From Vibrio hangzhouensis (GTDB taxonomy: Bacteria; Pseudomonadota; Gammaproteobacteria; Enterobacterales; Vibrionaceae), in NCBI RefSeq assembly GCF_900107935.1, contig NZ_FNVG01000010.1:1-64000 (forward strand): a DNA stretch of 64,000 nt, in the 5' to 3' direction. The notes beneath the pieces were generated by a model. The model had not been told where the DNA came from. It saw nothing but the letters and a program-made list of their open reading frames with translations, and did no database searches. Shown here in pieces: positions 44,881-54,069 of this stretch. Positions within the stretch are counted from its first letter, which is position 1, and the number at the start of each line of letters is the position of its first letter. The position numbers and the translations under genes are program-made.

Positions 44881-45420
44881 ATGATTATCTATCTTCACGG
44901 CTTTGACTCAACCAGCCCGGGCAACCACGAGAAAGTGCTTCAGTTACAATTTATTGATGAAGACGTTCGTTTCGTAAACTACAGCACACTGCATCCTAAG
45001 CATGATATGCAGCATCTCCTGAAAGAAGTGAACAAACTGGTTCAGGAATCTAAAGATGAGGCACCGATCATTTGTGGTGTTGGCTTAGGTGGCTACTGGT
45101 CAGAACGAGTGGGTTTTTTGTGCGGTATCAAGCAGGTGATTTTCAATCCGAATCTGCACCCAGAAATCAATATGCAGGGGCGTATCGACCGACCAGAAGA
45201 GTATGAAGACATCGCTACCAAGTGTGTAGAGAAATTCCGTACCAAGAATGCCGGCCGCTGTTTGGTGGTCTTGTCCAGAGAAGATGAGATCCACGACAAC
45301 AACAAGACTGCGGATGAGCTCAAGGATTATTACGATATTATCTGGGATGAAACGCAAACCCATAAGTTCAAGAAGATATCTCAGCATCTGCAAACGATGA
45401 AAGCATTCAAAGATTCTTGA
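44881..45420 (+). CDS. ycfP: YcfP-family esterase-like protein
   Basis: A 179-residue alpha/beta-hydrolase-like protein nearly colinear with E. coli YcfP ([31 protein letters not shown]). The usual nucleophile elbow GxSxG is replaced by GVGLGGYW, as in E. coli, so classical esterase activity is doubtful. GAGAGG precedes ATG 44881. In E. coli nagZ lies between thiK and ycfP; here the 115-base gap contains no gene. Confidence 0.9.
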   Translation: MIIYLHGFDSTSPGNHEKVLQLQFIDEDVRFVNYSTLHPKHDMQHLLKEVNKLVQESKDEAPIICGVGLGGYWSERVGFLCGIKQVIFNPNLHPEINMQGRIDRPEEYEDIATKCVEKFRTKNAGRCLVVLSREDEIHDNNKTADELKDYYDIIWDETQTHKFKKISQHLQTMKAFKDS

Positions 45421-45454
45421 TGTAAGAATCATCTTATTGTTCGGTAACATTTCT

Positions 45455-45485
45455 AAAAAAAGCAGCGATAAATGCTGCTTTTTTT
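45455..45485 (+). terminator. Terminator of the hinT-ycfP operon
   Basis: AAAAAAAGCAGC-GATAAAT-GCTGCTTTTTTT, 35 bases after the ycfP stop. Confidence 0.92.
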
Positions 45486-45602
45486 AATGTAAAGCTGTAA
45501 CAGCTATCACATATGATAAAGATTTTATATGGTACACCTTACTTTATTAGGTTGGTTACTGTAGTAAGGTCGTTTTCACACCAGTTAGTAGCCTGCCTCA
45601 CG

Positions 45603-45617
45603 TTCGTAATATACGAA
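45603..45617 (+). promoter_or_regulatory. Palindrome next to the ribosome site of the OmpA-like gene
   Basis: TTCGTA-ATA-TACGAA is a perfect inverted repeat 3 bases before GGAGGAAG. It could be an operator or a leader hairpin. Confidence 0.4.
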
Positions 45618-45630
45618 AACGGAGGAAGCC

Positions 45631-46674
45631 GTGGTTTCTACTCTCAAAGCTCTCAGTCTTGCGATCGCTTTATCGCTCAGTTTTTCTGTCAACGCCGATG
45701 ATATCCCTGCTGATAGCAACTCTTTTTCATCGCCTTTTTCATCACATTGGTACCTAGGAGGAAAACTAGGTGCAACGAAATACCAAAACGCCTGTGAGGA
45801 TTGGGCGGTAGATTGTGACGGAACTGATGTTGCCTTTGGCGGTTTTGTCGGTTATCAGATTTGGCAGCACTGGGGGCTAGAGTTAGGCTATCTCGACTTT
45901 GGTGAAGCAAAAGCTATGTATCCAGAGAGTGGCAAAGTCAACCAATATACAGGCTCTATGTCCGGCATAGAATTGTCAGTGGTAGGCCGCATCCCGGTGA
46001 CAGATAATTTGGATGCGTTTGCAAAAGCGGGCACGCTCTACTGGCAGGGTAAGAATAGCGGACCAACCAGAACTCTGACGGATGATGGCTGGGCTCCAGC
46101 AGCCGGCGTAGGTGTGGAATATCACTTTTCAACGCATTGGTCAGGCAGAGTGGAGTACCAGTACATTAATGCGCTCGGCAGTGACAAACTTGGAGGCAGT
46201 AACGGACATCTGGCAACCTTAGGTATTGTGTATCGATTTAGCTCGGTAGAAGACCCTAATTCAGAGCCAACAACCGAACCAAAACCGGTTACTCCGATAG
46301 TGACAACTCGTTTGCCAGAGCTGCATTCTTCGGTTCTCTTCGCGTTCGACTCTGAAAAAATCGAGAATGTTGAGGCGCTCAACCCTATTGTCTATCGATT
46401 GACTCGCTATCCTGAAACTCGCGCAACCGTGTACGGTTATACTGATTCTACTGGACCTAACGAGTACAACCAAAGCTTGTCTGAACGTCGGGCAAATGCG
46501 GTTTATGAGTATCTAAAACATGCGGGTGTGAGTACTGAGCAGCTAAGGGTTGCTGGTTATGGAGAAGACTCTCCTATTGTCCCCAATGACACGACAGAGC
46601 ACCGTCATATGAATCGCAGAGTGACTGTTCATATGGAAGAAATGGCTATCCCGTCTAGTACTAATCAAAACTAA
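45631..46674 (+). CDS. OmpA-like outer membrane protein
   Basis: A 347-residue protein with a signal peptide (cleavage near SVNA/DD), an N-terminal eight-strand beta-barrel of the OmpA transmembrane type (WYLGGKLGATKYQNA ... TLGIVYRF), a Pro/Thr/Glu hinge (about 208-225) and a C-terminal peptidoglycan-binding OmpA domain with ATVYGYTDSTGPNEYNQSLSERRANAV. GTG 45631 is the start, supported by GGAGGAAG. It is followed after 10 bases by the giant BIG2 lipoprotein gene, so the two are probably one operon. Confidence 0.88.
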   Translation: MVSTLKALSLAIALSLSFSVNADDIPADSNSFSSPFSSHWYLGGKLGATKYQNACEDWAVDCDGTDVAFGGFVGYQIWQHWGLELGYLDFGEAKAMYPESGKVNQYTGSMSGIELSVVGRIPVTDNLDAFAKAGTLYWQGKNSGPTRTLTDDGWAPAAGVGVEYHFSTHWSGRVEYQYINALGSDKLGGSNGHLATLGIVYRFSSVEDPNSEPTTEPKPVTPIVTTRLPELHSSVLFAFDSEKIENVEALNPIVYRLTRYPETRATVYGYTDSTGPNEYNQSLSERRANAVYEYLKHAGVSTEQLRVAGYGEDSPIVPNDTTEHRHMNRRVTVHMEEMAIPSSTNQN

Positions 46675-46684
46675 AGAGTGACTC

Positions 46685-49600
46685 ATGCAGATGACAAAAA
46701 CATTTTATCGCTTATGTGTGTTATGGATGACATTCTTACTGGCAGCGTGTAATGGAGACAATAGCGGGTTCCCAACCAGTGAATGCGGGGGGCCGGATAA
46801 TCCTTGTGCGCCTTATATCACCAGTATCGCAGTTGTGCCTCCAGTCAAGGCGATTGCTGACGGGACACAGTTTCAGTTTCAAGCGATCGCAAACTATTCC
46901 GATGGAAGCGTTCAGGATATTTCAACGCTGTCACAATGGAGTATTGTTGACTCATCTATTGCGACGATCGTCTCTGACGGTACACAAGGCGGAGTTGTTG
47001 ATGCGAAGCAAGTTGGAACCACGACAGTCAACGCTCAGTATCAAACCTATCAGGCTTCATCGGAACTAACCGTTACCTCCGCGGTTTTGGATTCGTTATC
47101 TATCTCTCCTGTTAACAAGACAGTTCCAGCAGGTATTGCTGTTCAGTATCAAGCGATGGCGGTCTTCTCTGATGCAAGCCAACAAGACGTGACTAAATTC
47201 GGTAACTGGCAAAGTGGTACTGCTAATGTTGCCACGATAGGTCCGCAAACCGGCGCTGCGTCCACGTTATCTCAGGGTACCACTCAGATTAGTTTTAACT
47301 ATCAAGGTAAGTCGGCGCAAACGGATTTGAACGTAACTAATGCGGTTATCTCGAGTCTGCAAGTCACCCCTAAAAATCTAGCAAAGCCTGTTGGCACTAA
47401 AGGTAAATACACTGCGACCGCATATTATTCAGATGGTCACAGTGAGGACGTGACGCAATTAGCGACTTGGAGCTCGTCAAATGCAAGAGCGGTTTCAATA
47501 GTAGCAAATGGCACTGATGGCGGCTTGGCGACGGCAAACGAGATTGGCACAACTCAGATAACCGCAAGCTACCAGGGTATCGCATCATTCTCAAAAATGA
47601 GTAATACCATATCCGATAGTACAGCAGCGACTGTTACTCAGATCACCGTGACCGATTTGGTGGTGACACCAGCAAAAGCCAGTGTAGCCGCGGGTAATGT
47701 TCAACAGTATCAGGCGTTTGCTTTATTTAGTGATGGTACAAGTCGGGAGGTAACAGAGCTAGCAAGCTGGCAATCTTCCAACAACAGTGTGGCATCTATC
47801 AATCAAAAAGGACTGGCGGATAGTTACCGCAGTGGTGATGTTGTAGTGACGGCTACTTATGCCAGCCAACAGGCGGATGCTTCATTGAATGTGACTCAAG
47901 CTCAGCTAACTGAGCTGGTGGTATCTCCAAACAAGGTCACTATCCCCGCGGGGCATCAAACTAGGCTTCAGGCTCTTGCCGTGTATAGTGATGGGTCTTC
48001 GAATGATGTGACTCTGCAATCGGTTTGGACATCAGCGGAGCAGAACCTAGTACAAGTGGAAACCGGCAATATAAGCGCCGGAACGGTACATGGTTTAGTT
48101 CAGGGCCAAGCCGATGTCACGGCAAAATTTGGCGGTATGGAACAGAGCAGTGTGATCACGGTAAGCAGCGCTACGTTAACTTCGGTATCTATATCACCTG
48201 CTAATGCGACGATTCCAACAGGAACGACACAAAGCTATGTGCTTACTGCTCAGTATTCAGATGGAAGCAAACAAGATGTCAGCACCTTGAGTAGTTGGCA
48301 ATCTAACAATACTGATATCGCCACTATCAACGCCATTGGAGTGGCACGTGGAGAGCAGCAGGGAACCAGCCAAATAGGCGGGTGTTATTTGGGACAGTGT
48401 GCTACAGCGAATCTTGTCATCACACAAGCGGTCGTAACAGGGCTGCAGGTGACGCCTGCTACGGCCACTATTGCCGATGGCCAAAGTCAGTACTATCAAG
48501 CGACCGCGTTTTACTCGGATGGGACGAGTAAAGGGGTGACGCAACTAGCGACCTGGACCTCTTCGGATACCGGTATTGCTGCAGTCTCTTCTACAGGAAC
48601 AACAGGAGGCCAAGCGACGGGTGTTGATCCGGGCAGTGTCACTATTGTGGCTCGTTACGCGGGTCTGCAGAGTCAGGCAACGTTAAATGTGACAGTGGCG
48701 ACTGCGGTTAAGCTGATTGTGTCTCCTGCCATCACTAAAGTTCCGGCTGGATTAAGCTTACCGTATCACGCGGATGCGCTGTACACAGATGGAACCCTAC
48801 AAGAGGTAACCTTATTGTCTGTATGGCAAAGCTCTGATGGCGATGTTGCCTCAATTGATGCTTCGGCTAATGCGAGAACGTTTGTTGCAGGCCAAACGAC
48901 GATTACAGCGCAGTACTTGGGCTTGGATGGCGAAGCAAGCTTAACAGTTACAGCCGCGGTGCTTGACCATCTAGAAGTGACGCCAAATGCAGTCACAGTA
49001 CCAAAAGGCACAAATGGGCAATTTGAGGCAACCGCAATCTATAGTGACGGAAGCAGTGTTGATGTCACATCCAGCTCTAATTGGAGCAGCTCCGATTCAA
49101 GTGTGGTCAATGTTGATAACAGCTCAGCTCACGCGGGTGTGGGCACTGCGTTAACAGTCGGTAGTGCAGTGGTAACCGCCAACTATTCTGGCATGAGTGA
49201 TACTTCAAGTGTCACTGTTGTTGCACCCACCTTGCTTGAACTTACTATTAGTCCTCAAAACAAGACAGTACCGCTAGGTCTGGAAGTTCAATATGAGGCT
49301 CATGCTCGCTATTCAGATGGAACGAGCAAGACAGTAACTCTAGAGTCGAATTGGCAAAGCAGTTTGACGACGGTGGCAACAATTAATTCCGACGGTTTGG
49401 CTGCTAGTGTCTATACCGGGGGGACCCAAATCAGTGCGACTTTCGAGTCGATAACCGCTTCGACTTCGTTGACGGTCACCGAACCTATGTTAACGGAGCT
49501 GCAGGTAACGCCTGCAACATCCATCATCAACATTCAAGATTTGCAGCAATATAAAGCAACGGCTGTCTTCTCGGATAAAACGGTGACGGATGTGACGACA

Positions 49601-50830
49601 GGCGCGACTTGGACGATAGCCGATGATGTGATTGCCCATGTAGATAATGCTCGCTTTAGAGAGGGGTTAGTCACGGGTTTAAGTTCTGGGCAAACGTCAG
49701 TTGTGGCGAGCTATTATGGTAAAACGGCAAACGCGGAAGTGGTAGTTGGTAGTCTGGCCTATCTGGGCGTAGACGTTGAGCCTGCCGATTCCATGGTCAA
49801 AGTAGGGGACACAAAGCAACTTACCGCCTATGCGGTATACAAAGACGTCAATACGAATAAGATTTCTTTTAAAGATGTCACAACGTTAAGCGATTGGCGA
49901 GTGCAACATAGAGATACACTTGCCGTGAATACGACGGGGTTGATCGAAGGTAAGTCAGCGGGTAGCAGTGAAGTTTACGCGATCTATCAAAATATTGAAG
50001 GAGCAGGACAGGTTAGTGTTGTTGATACATATGTCAGTCAGTTAGTCGTTACACCAGACAATGAGACAGTACCAGAAGGAACAGTGGGTCGATATAAGGC
50101 AGTTGCCAAATATCATCAAGGTTTACCTGATGAGGATGTGACTTCAAAAGCGACGTGGTCTTCTAATAACCCTACTGTGGTTCAAGTGGTCACTACAGGG
50201 GAGTCTGGAGGTAGTGGTGAAGCCTTATCCGCAGGCACTGCGCAGATTAAAGCTGAGTTTGATGGGGTTGAGGATGAAGTCACCACCACGGTTTCTCCTC
50301 TGGTTCTAGCACAAGTCGCAATAGAACCAAGGCAGGACATCCTCTATTCTGGTACGCCATTCCAATATCATGCTATCGCTTATTATCAAGGTGGGGCGAG
50401 CAAAGGTGTTACCTTGGATGCTGAATGGTCGAGTAGCGATACAACTGCGGCGACGATTGAAACCGGAAATACCAAGGCGGGTTTGGCTCAAGGTGTCTAT
50501 GAAGGGGGACGTGCCACAATTACCATGTCATACCAAGGCATGACAGATTTTGTTGAAACGCAAACCTATCCTGCCACAACGACAAAGGTAGAAATCGTGC
50601 CACAGAATATCACGGTTGCTGCTGGCGATTTTGTTGAGGTGACCGTAAACGTCACTTTCTCTGATGGGCGTGTTGAGAACTACGCTAAATATGTCTCTTG
50701 GAGCAGTTCTGACATGAATATTGCTTACCCATCCAAACAGTATGTCAGTGGTATCTCGGCAGGGACCGCTACCATCACTGCATCATTTGAAAATGTCACC
50801 GGTGACGCTTCGGTTACGGTGACGCCCTAG
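46685..50830 (+). CDS. Giant BIG2-repeat lipoprotein
   Basis: A 1381-residue predicted lipoprotein with lipobox LLAACN (Cys near residue 22) and then, by my count, 15 tandem bacterial Ig-like (BIG2) domains of about 83-100 residues, each with the pattern VTP-(8)-VPAG--QYQA-A-YSDG---DVT--A-W-SS----A-I and ending in LTVT. Repeats have diverged; the sixth has an unusual cysteine pair (GGCYLGQC). No catalytic or autotransporter domain is visible. BIG2 arrays usually form surface stalks for adhesion. Paired with the OmpA-like gene 10 bases upstream. Confidence 0.85.
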   Translation: MQMTKTFYRLCVLWMTFLLAACNGDNSGFPTSECGGPDNPCAPYITSIAVVPPVKAIADGTQFQFQAIANYSDGSVQDISTLSQWSIVDSSIATIVSDGTQGGVVDAKQVGTTTVNAQYQTYQASSELTVTSAVLDSLSISPVNKTVPAGIAVQYQAMAVFSDASQQDVTKFGNWQSGTANVATIGPQTGAASTLSQGTTQISFNYQGKSAQTDLNVTNAVISSLQVTPKNLAKPVGTKGKYTATAYYSDGHSEDVTQLATWSSSNARAVSIVANGTDGGLATANEIGTTQITASYQGIASFSKMSNTISDSTAATVTQITVTDLVVTPAKASVAAGNVQQYQAFALFSDGTSREVTELASWQSSNNSVASINQKGLADSYRSGDVVVTATYASQQADASLNVTQAQLTELVVSPNKVTIPAGHQTRLQALAVYSDGSSNDVTLQSVWTSAEQNLVQVETGNISAGTVHGLVQGQADVTAKFGGMEQSSVITVSSATLTSVSISPANATIPTGTTQSYVLTAQYSDGSKQDVSTLSSWQSNNTDIATINAIGVARGEQQGTSQIGGCYLGQCATANLVITQAVVTGLQVTPATATIADGQSQYYQATAFYSDGTSKGVTQLATWTSSDTGIAAVSSTGTTGGQATGVDPGSVTIVARYAGLQSQATLNVTVATAVKLIVSPAITKVPAGLSLPYHADALYTDGTLQEVTLLSVWQSSDGDVASIDASANARTFVAGQTTITAQYLGLDGEASLTVTAAVLDHLEVTPNAVTVPKGTNGQFEATAIYSDGSSVDVTSSSNWSSSDSSVVNVDNSSAHAGVGTALTVGSAVVTANYSGMSDTSSVTVVAPTLLELTISPQNKTVPLGLEVQYEAHARYSDGTSKTVTLESNWQSSLTTVATINSDGLAASVYTGGTQISATFESITASTSLTVTEPMLTELQVTPATSIINIQDLQQYKATAVFSDKTVTDVTTGATWTIADDVIAHVDNARFREGLVTGLSSGQTSVVASYYGKTANAEVVVGSLAYLGVDVEPADSMVKVGDTKQLTAYAVYKDVNTNKISFKDVTTLSDWRVQHRDTLAVNTTGLIEGKSAGSSEVYAIYQNIEGAGQVSVVDTYVSQLVVTPDNETVPEGTVGRYKAVAKYHQGLPDEDVTSKATWSSNNPTVVQVVTTGESGGSGEALSAGTAQIKAEFDGVEDEVTTTVSPLVLAQVAIEPRQDILYSGTPFQYHAIAYYQGGASKGVTLDAEWSSSDTTAATIETGNTKAGLAQGVYEGGRATITMSYQGMTDFVETQTYPATTTKVEIVPQNITVAAGDFVEVTVNVTFSDGRVENYAKYVSWSSSDMNIAYPSKQYVSGISAGTATITASFENVTGDASVTVTP

Positions 50831-50857
50831 TTTTTTTGATGAGATGCTGCGTCGTAA

Positions 50858-50885
50858 CAAAACGGCTCCTTAGGGAGCCGTTTTT
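50858..50885 (+). terminator. Terminator of the BIG2 gene
   Basis: AAAACGGCTCC-TTAG-GGAGCCGTTTTT, 28 bases after the stop. Confidence 0.92.
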
Positions 50886-50952
50886 ATTGATAGGCCTGTC
50901 GATTAACAAATGGCCATTTAATTCACATTACAAAAATAATTCCACTCAATGG

Positions 50953-50980
50953 TTGCGGACATTGATTTGCCCTATATAAT
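50953..50980 (+). promoter_or_regulatory. Promoter of ndh
   Basis: TTGCGG (50953-50958), a 16-bp spacer and a consensus -10 TATAAT (50975-50980). The predicted start near 50987 puts the FNR box just downstream. Confidence 0.6.
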
Positions 50981-50998
50981 AAAACCATTCTACATTAT

Positions 50999-51012
50999 TT
51001 GATAAATATCAA
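50999..51012. promoter_or_regulatory. FNR box
   Basis: TTGAT-AAAT-ATCAA is an exact match to the FNR consensus TTGAT-N4-ATCAA. It lies just after the predicted transcription start, a position that would repress ndh without oxygen, as FNR does in E. coli. Confidence 0.8.
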
Positions 51013-51227
51013 AAAAAGTTGAGAGCAAGAAGCGAACTTGCCCTAAGATGTTCAAACAAAGACGATTTTGAACAAAATTGTGAAGTGAAACGGCGAATGT
51101 ACCGCGCGAGGGTCACTCTACTCAGCCCCCAAATTGCGCATAATGACCAAATTTTCGGCGCTTTGATGAGATTCAGGGCGTTTAACAGCTTTAAAACTTT
51201 CAAATTTCACTTTTTAGGAGAGCCATT

Positions 51228-52517
51228 GTGACTAATATTGTCGTTGTTGGTGGAGGCGCAGGCGGACTAGAGCTTGCGACCAAATTAGGCCGTACATTAG
51301 GACGTAAAGGGCGCGCCAATATTACCCTTGTGGATCGTAAAGCCAGCCACCTTTGGAAGCCACTGCTGCATGAAGTAGCGACGGGTTCACTGGATGAGGG
51401 TGTGGATGCTTTGAGTTATCGTGCTCATGCAAAGAATCATCATTTTGATTTCCAGATGGGCAGCCTTCAGGATATTGATCGTGAAAACAAACGTATTTCG
51501 CTCAGTGAACTGAAAGACGAGCAAGGCGAGCTGCTGATGCCAAGCCGTAACATCGACTACGATATTCTGGTACTGGCTATTGGTTCAACCTCAAATGATT
51601 TCAATACGCCTGGGGTTCGTGACAACTGCATTTTCCTGGACAGCCCGGAGCAGGCACACCGCTTCCGTACAGAGATGAACAATGAGTTCCTGAAACTGCA
51701 TGCGAAGAACGGTCAAGGTACTGTTGATATTGCCATTGTTGGTGCAGGTGCTACTGGTGTAGAGCTTTCCGCTGAACTGCACAATGCCGTGAAAGAACTT
51801 CGTACCTACGGTTTTGGTGACCTGGATTCAAGTAAACTCAACGTGAACCTCGTCGAGGCAGGTGAGCGCATTCTTCCGGCACTGCCACCTCGAATTTCAG
51901 GTGCGGCTCACTCTGAGTTGACCAAATTGGGTGTGACGGTTCGCACCGCAACGATGGTGACACAAGCGGACAAAGATGGCCTGACAACCAAAGACGGTGA
52001 AAAGATCCCTGCTCAGATCATGGTTTGGGCTGCGGGCATTAAGGCACCTGATTTCATGAAGGAGATCGCGGGGCTTGAGACAAACCGTATCAATCAGTTG
52101 GTAGTGAAAGACACACTGCAAACGACACGTGATGATGACATCTTCGTTATTGGTGACTTAGCTCAGTGTACTCAGGCTGACGGTAAGTTCGTGCCGCCAA
52201 GAGCGCAAGCGGCTCACCAAATGGCCAGCCGCGCGTTTAGCAATATTGTCGCTAAGCTTACTGATCGTGAGTTAAAGCCGTACGTCTATAACGATCACGG
52301 TTCGCTGGTCTCGCTAAGCCGATTCTCAACTGTAGGTAGTCTGATGGGTAACTTGACTAAAGGCTCGATGATGGTTGAGGGGCGAATCGCTCGCGTCGTG
52401 TACATTTCGTTGTATCGTATGCATCAGATGGCGCTGCACGGTATGTTCAAAACCGGATTGATGATGTTGGTCGGTCGGATCAACCGCGTCCTGCGCCCGA
52501 ACCTTAAACTGCATTGA
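51228..52517 (+). CDS. ndh: Type II NADH:quinone dehydrogenase
   Basis: Non-proton-pumping respiratory NADH dehydrogenase, peripheral on the inner membrane. The 429 residues contain the FAD site [17 protein letters not shown], the second dinucleotide site [17 protein letters not shown], the ATG-like [11 protein letters not shown] and the FVIGDLAQC motif, plus a C-terminal amphipathic membrane-binding region. GTG 51228 follows AGGAGAG. The exact FNR box upstream suggests aerobic expression. Confidence 0.95.
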   Translation: MTNIVVVGGGAGGLELATKLGRTLGRKGRANITLVDRKASHLWKPLLHEVATGSLDEGVDALSYRAHAKNHHFDFQMGSLQDIDRENKRISLSELKDEQGELLMPSRNIDYDILVLAIGSTSNDFNTPGVRDNCIFLDSPEQAHRFRTEMNNEFLKLHAKNGQGTVDIAIVGAGATGVELSAELHNAVKELRTYGFGDLDSSKLNVNLVEAGERILPALPPRISGAAHSELTKLGVTVRTATMVTQADKDGLTTKDGEKIPAQIMVWAAGIKAPDFMKEIAGLETNRINQLVVKDTLQTTRDDDIFVIGDLAQCTQADGKFVPPRAQAAHQMASRAFSNIVAKLTDRELKPYVYNDHGSLVSLSRFSTVGSLMGNLTKGSMMVEGRIARVVYISLYRMHQMALHGMFKTGLMMLVGRINRVLRPNLKLH

Positions 52518-52530
52518 TTTCAAATGATAA

Positions 52531-52554
52531 AGAGGCGTTTACGCCTCTTTTTTT
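52531..52554. terminator. Bidirectional terminator ndh / GNAT gene
   Basis: AGAGGCG-TTTA-CGCCTCT followed by TTTTTT between convergent genes. Confidence 0.9.
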
Positions 52555-52564
52555 ATTTCACCGA

Positions 52565-53110
52565 TTACGGCTTTGGGGGGATGAGCGAGTAAACTTTGCC
52601 GACTTTGGGTACTTTATTAAACACAAAACGATTTTTCGCAAGGCACTCAAATTGAGCCCCGACTCGTTCCGCTAATTTATGACTGGCAGTGTTATTGGGA
52701 TCACAAACGATTTCCAGTCGAGTGAGCAATAGACGAGTGAAGCTGAATTCAATCAGTGCTTCTAAGGCTTCAGTAGCAAATCCCCGATGTTGTGCACTGT
52801 CTTTTACCCAGTAGCCCAGACTGCCCATATTGAAAGTGTGGTAAAACTCATTCAGCGCAACCATACCCAAAAATTCATCGTTCTCGCGGTCGAACAATGC
52901 AAAACCAAGGGCGTTCGCCTTAACCCAATTCACCCGAGTGGCACCAATAAACTCATCGGCTTCCTGTCGTGTGAAGTTACGATGGCACCAGTCAATCCAT
53001 TGGTGAAGTGAAGGTGATGTCTTAATGGCCTGTATGAGCTGCTCAGCATCCTCCAGCGCCAACAATCGCAGACACAATCGCCGAGTGTAAATAACATATT
53101 GGGTATTCAT
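52565..53110 (-). CDS. GNAT acetyltransferase, RimJ/RimL-like
   Basis: A 181-residue member of the Acetyltransf_3 group: TRRLCLRLLALEDAEQLIQAI at the start, GYWVKDSAQHRGFATEALEALIEF as the acetyl-CoA binding motif A, and IVCDPNNTASHKLAERVGAQFE. Closest in type to ribosomal-protein N-acetyltransferases such as RimL, but the substrate is not determined by sequence. It stands alone between ndh and csiV. Confidence 0.8.
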   Translation of the reverse strand: MNTQYVIYTRRLCLRLLALEDAEQLIQAIKTSPSLHQWIDWCHRNFTRQEADEFIGATRVNWVKANALGFALFDRENDEFLGMVALNEFYHTFNMGSLGYWVKDSAQHRGFATEALEALIEFSFTRLLLTRLEIVCDPNNTASHKLAERVGAQFECLAKNRFVFNKVPKVGKVYSLIPPKP

Positions 53111-53136
53111 CGAGTCCTATCCGTTTGATAGATTAT

Positions 53137-53160
53137 GAAAAAGGCCCGACTAGCGGGCCT
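53137..53160 (-). terminator. Terminator of the csiV gene
   Basis: AGGCCCG and CGGGCCT form a perfect 7-bp stem with a 5-base loop; on the minus strand TTTTTC follows. Confidence 0.85.
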
Positions 53161-53165
53161 CTTCA

Positions 53166-53957
53166 TTATTCCTGAACGCGTCTAACTTGTATAATCATGC
53201 CCATCAGCGGGTGATCGAGAAAGTGAGTTTCGCTGCTTCTCATACGACGTTTCTGGTCCATACGGTAGTCTTTAAGAAAAGTCAGTGTTTGGCGTTGCGG
53301 TTCGATGGACTCCAGGTTACCGACAATTACGTTATCGTCGAGTGTACTTTCTGCAGTCTCTGTTAATTGTACTTGCTCCGGGGCTGCAGATTCGGTCTCA
53401 ATGATGACTTCTTTTGTACTCGGTGACTTAAGGTCAAGTTGCGCTTCGGCATACAGGTAATGTTGAACGTACACCTGCAATTTGCCATCCAATTCATATA
53501 AAGGTCCATCAATGGCCACTTCTGTCACACCATCGACAGGGGAAGTATTGATGATAGCACCGCCTTTTTCACTGCCGTCTGCATTAAAACTGGCGGAGTA
53601 GTCTTTACCGGCGCGGATGTGAAAAACCGGTGCGGAAGCCTTGCCGCCATCGCCCTGTCGCCAGGCTTTATGCATCAGAACAGTATATCCGGCATGATCT
53701 TTAAGCTTATTCACTTCTTCATTTAATTGATATGAAGATAAAGGCAGCATGGTCACGCCTTTCGAATCTCGATAGCTCGCATCACTCATTGAACCAGCAC
53801 GGCTGAAGTCAATGGCCGGCATTTCATTTGGCCAGGACTCATTCACTTTTTCAGGGTTGACCGCGCGTTTGAAAACGATCACTTCTATATCAAATTGTCG
53901 CTGAGCCAAGCTTGGCATAGAGACTAATAGGAGTAGCAGTGGGATCAGTTTTTTCAT
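53166..53957 (-). CDS. csiV: CsiV-like periplasmic peptidoglycan-binding protein
   Basis: A 263-residue exported protein with signal peptide MKKLIPLLLLLVSMPSLA and mature start QRQFDIEVIVFKR, the pattern of the CsiV family. CsiV is a Vibrio periplasmic protein required for PBP1A-dependent cell wall synthesis; I assign it from the family pattern and from its place beside mfd. The middle contains VYVQHYLYAEAQLDL, and the C-terminus is basic (DYRMDQKRRMRSSE). ATG 53957 follows GGAGAAAC; ATG 54032 is further upstream. Confidence 0.7.
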   Translation of the reverse strand: MKKLIPLLLLLVSMPSLAQRQFDIEVIVFKRAVNPEKVNESWPNEMPAIDFSRAGSMSDASYRDSKGVTMLPLSSYQLNEEVNKLKDHAGYTVLMHKAWRQGDGGKASAPVFHIRAGKDYSASFNADGSEKGGAIINTSPVDGVTEVAIDGPLYELDGKLQVYVQHYLYAEAQLDLKSPSTKEVIIETESAAPEQVQLTETAESTLDDNVIVGNLESIEPQRQTLTFLKDYRMDQKRRMRSSETHFLDHPLMGMIIQVRRVQE

Positions 53958-54069
53958 TGTTTCTCCATTGATTGCCACTATCATTGTGTGCAATCCCATT
54001 ATATCAATTAATACAGGGCGTTGCCGAAACATTTCTAAGACAAAACGTTAAACAGCATACTGTCGCTGA

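Larger units (their letters stand above)
50886..51227 (+). other. ndh upstream region
   Basis: About 340 bases without a gene; open frames here lack ribosome sites. It holds the ndh promoter and FNR box (50953-51012) and then a long untranslated leader of about 240 bases with no clear structure by eye. Confidence 0.55.
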
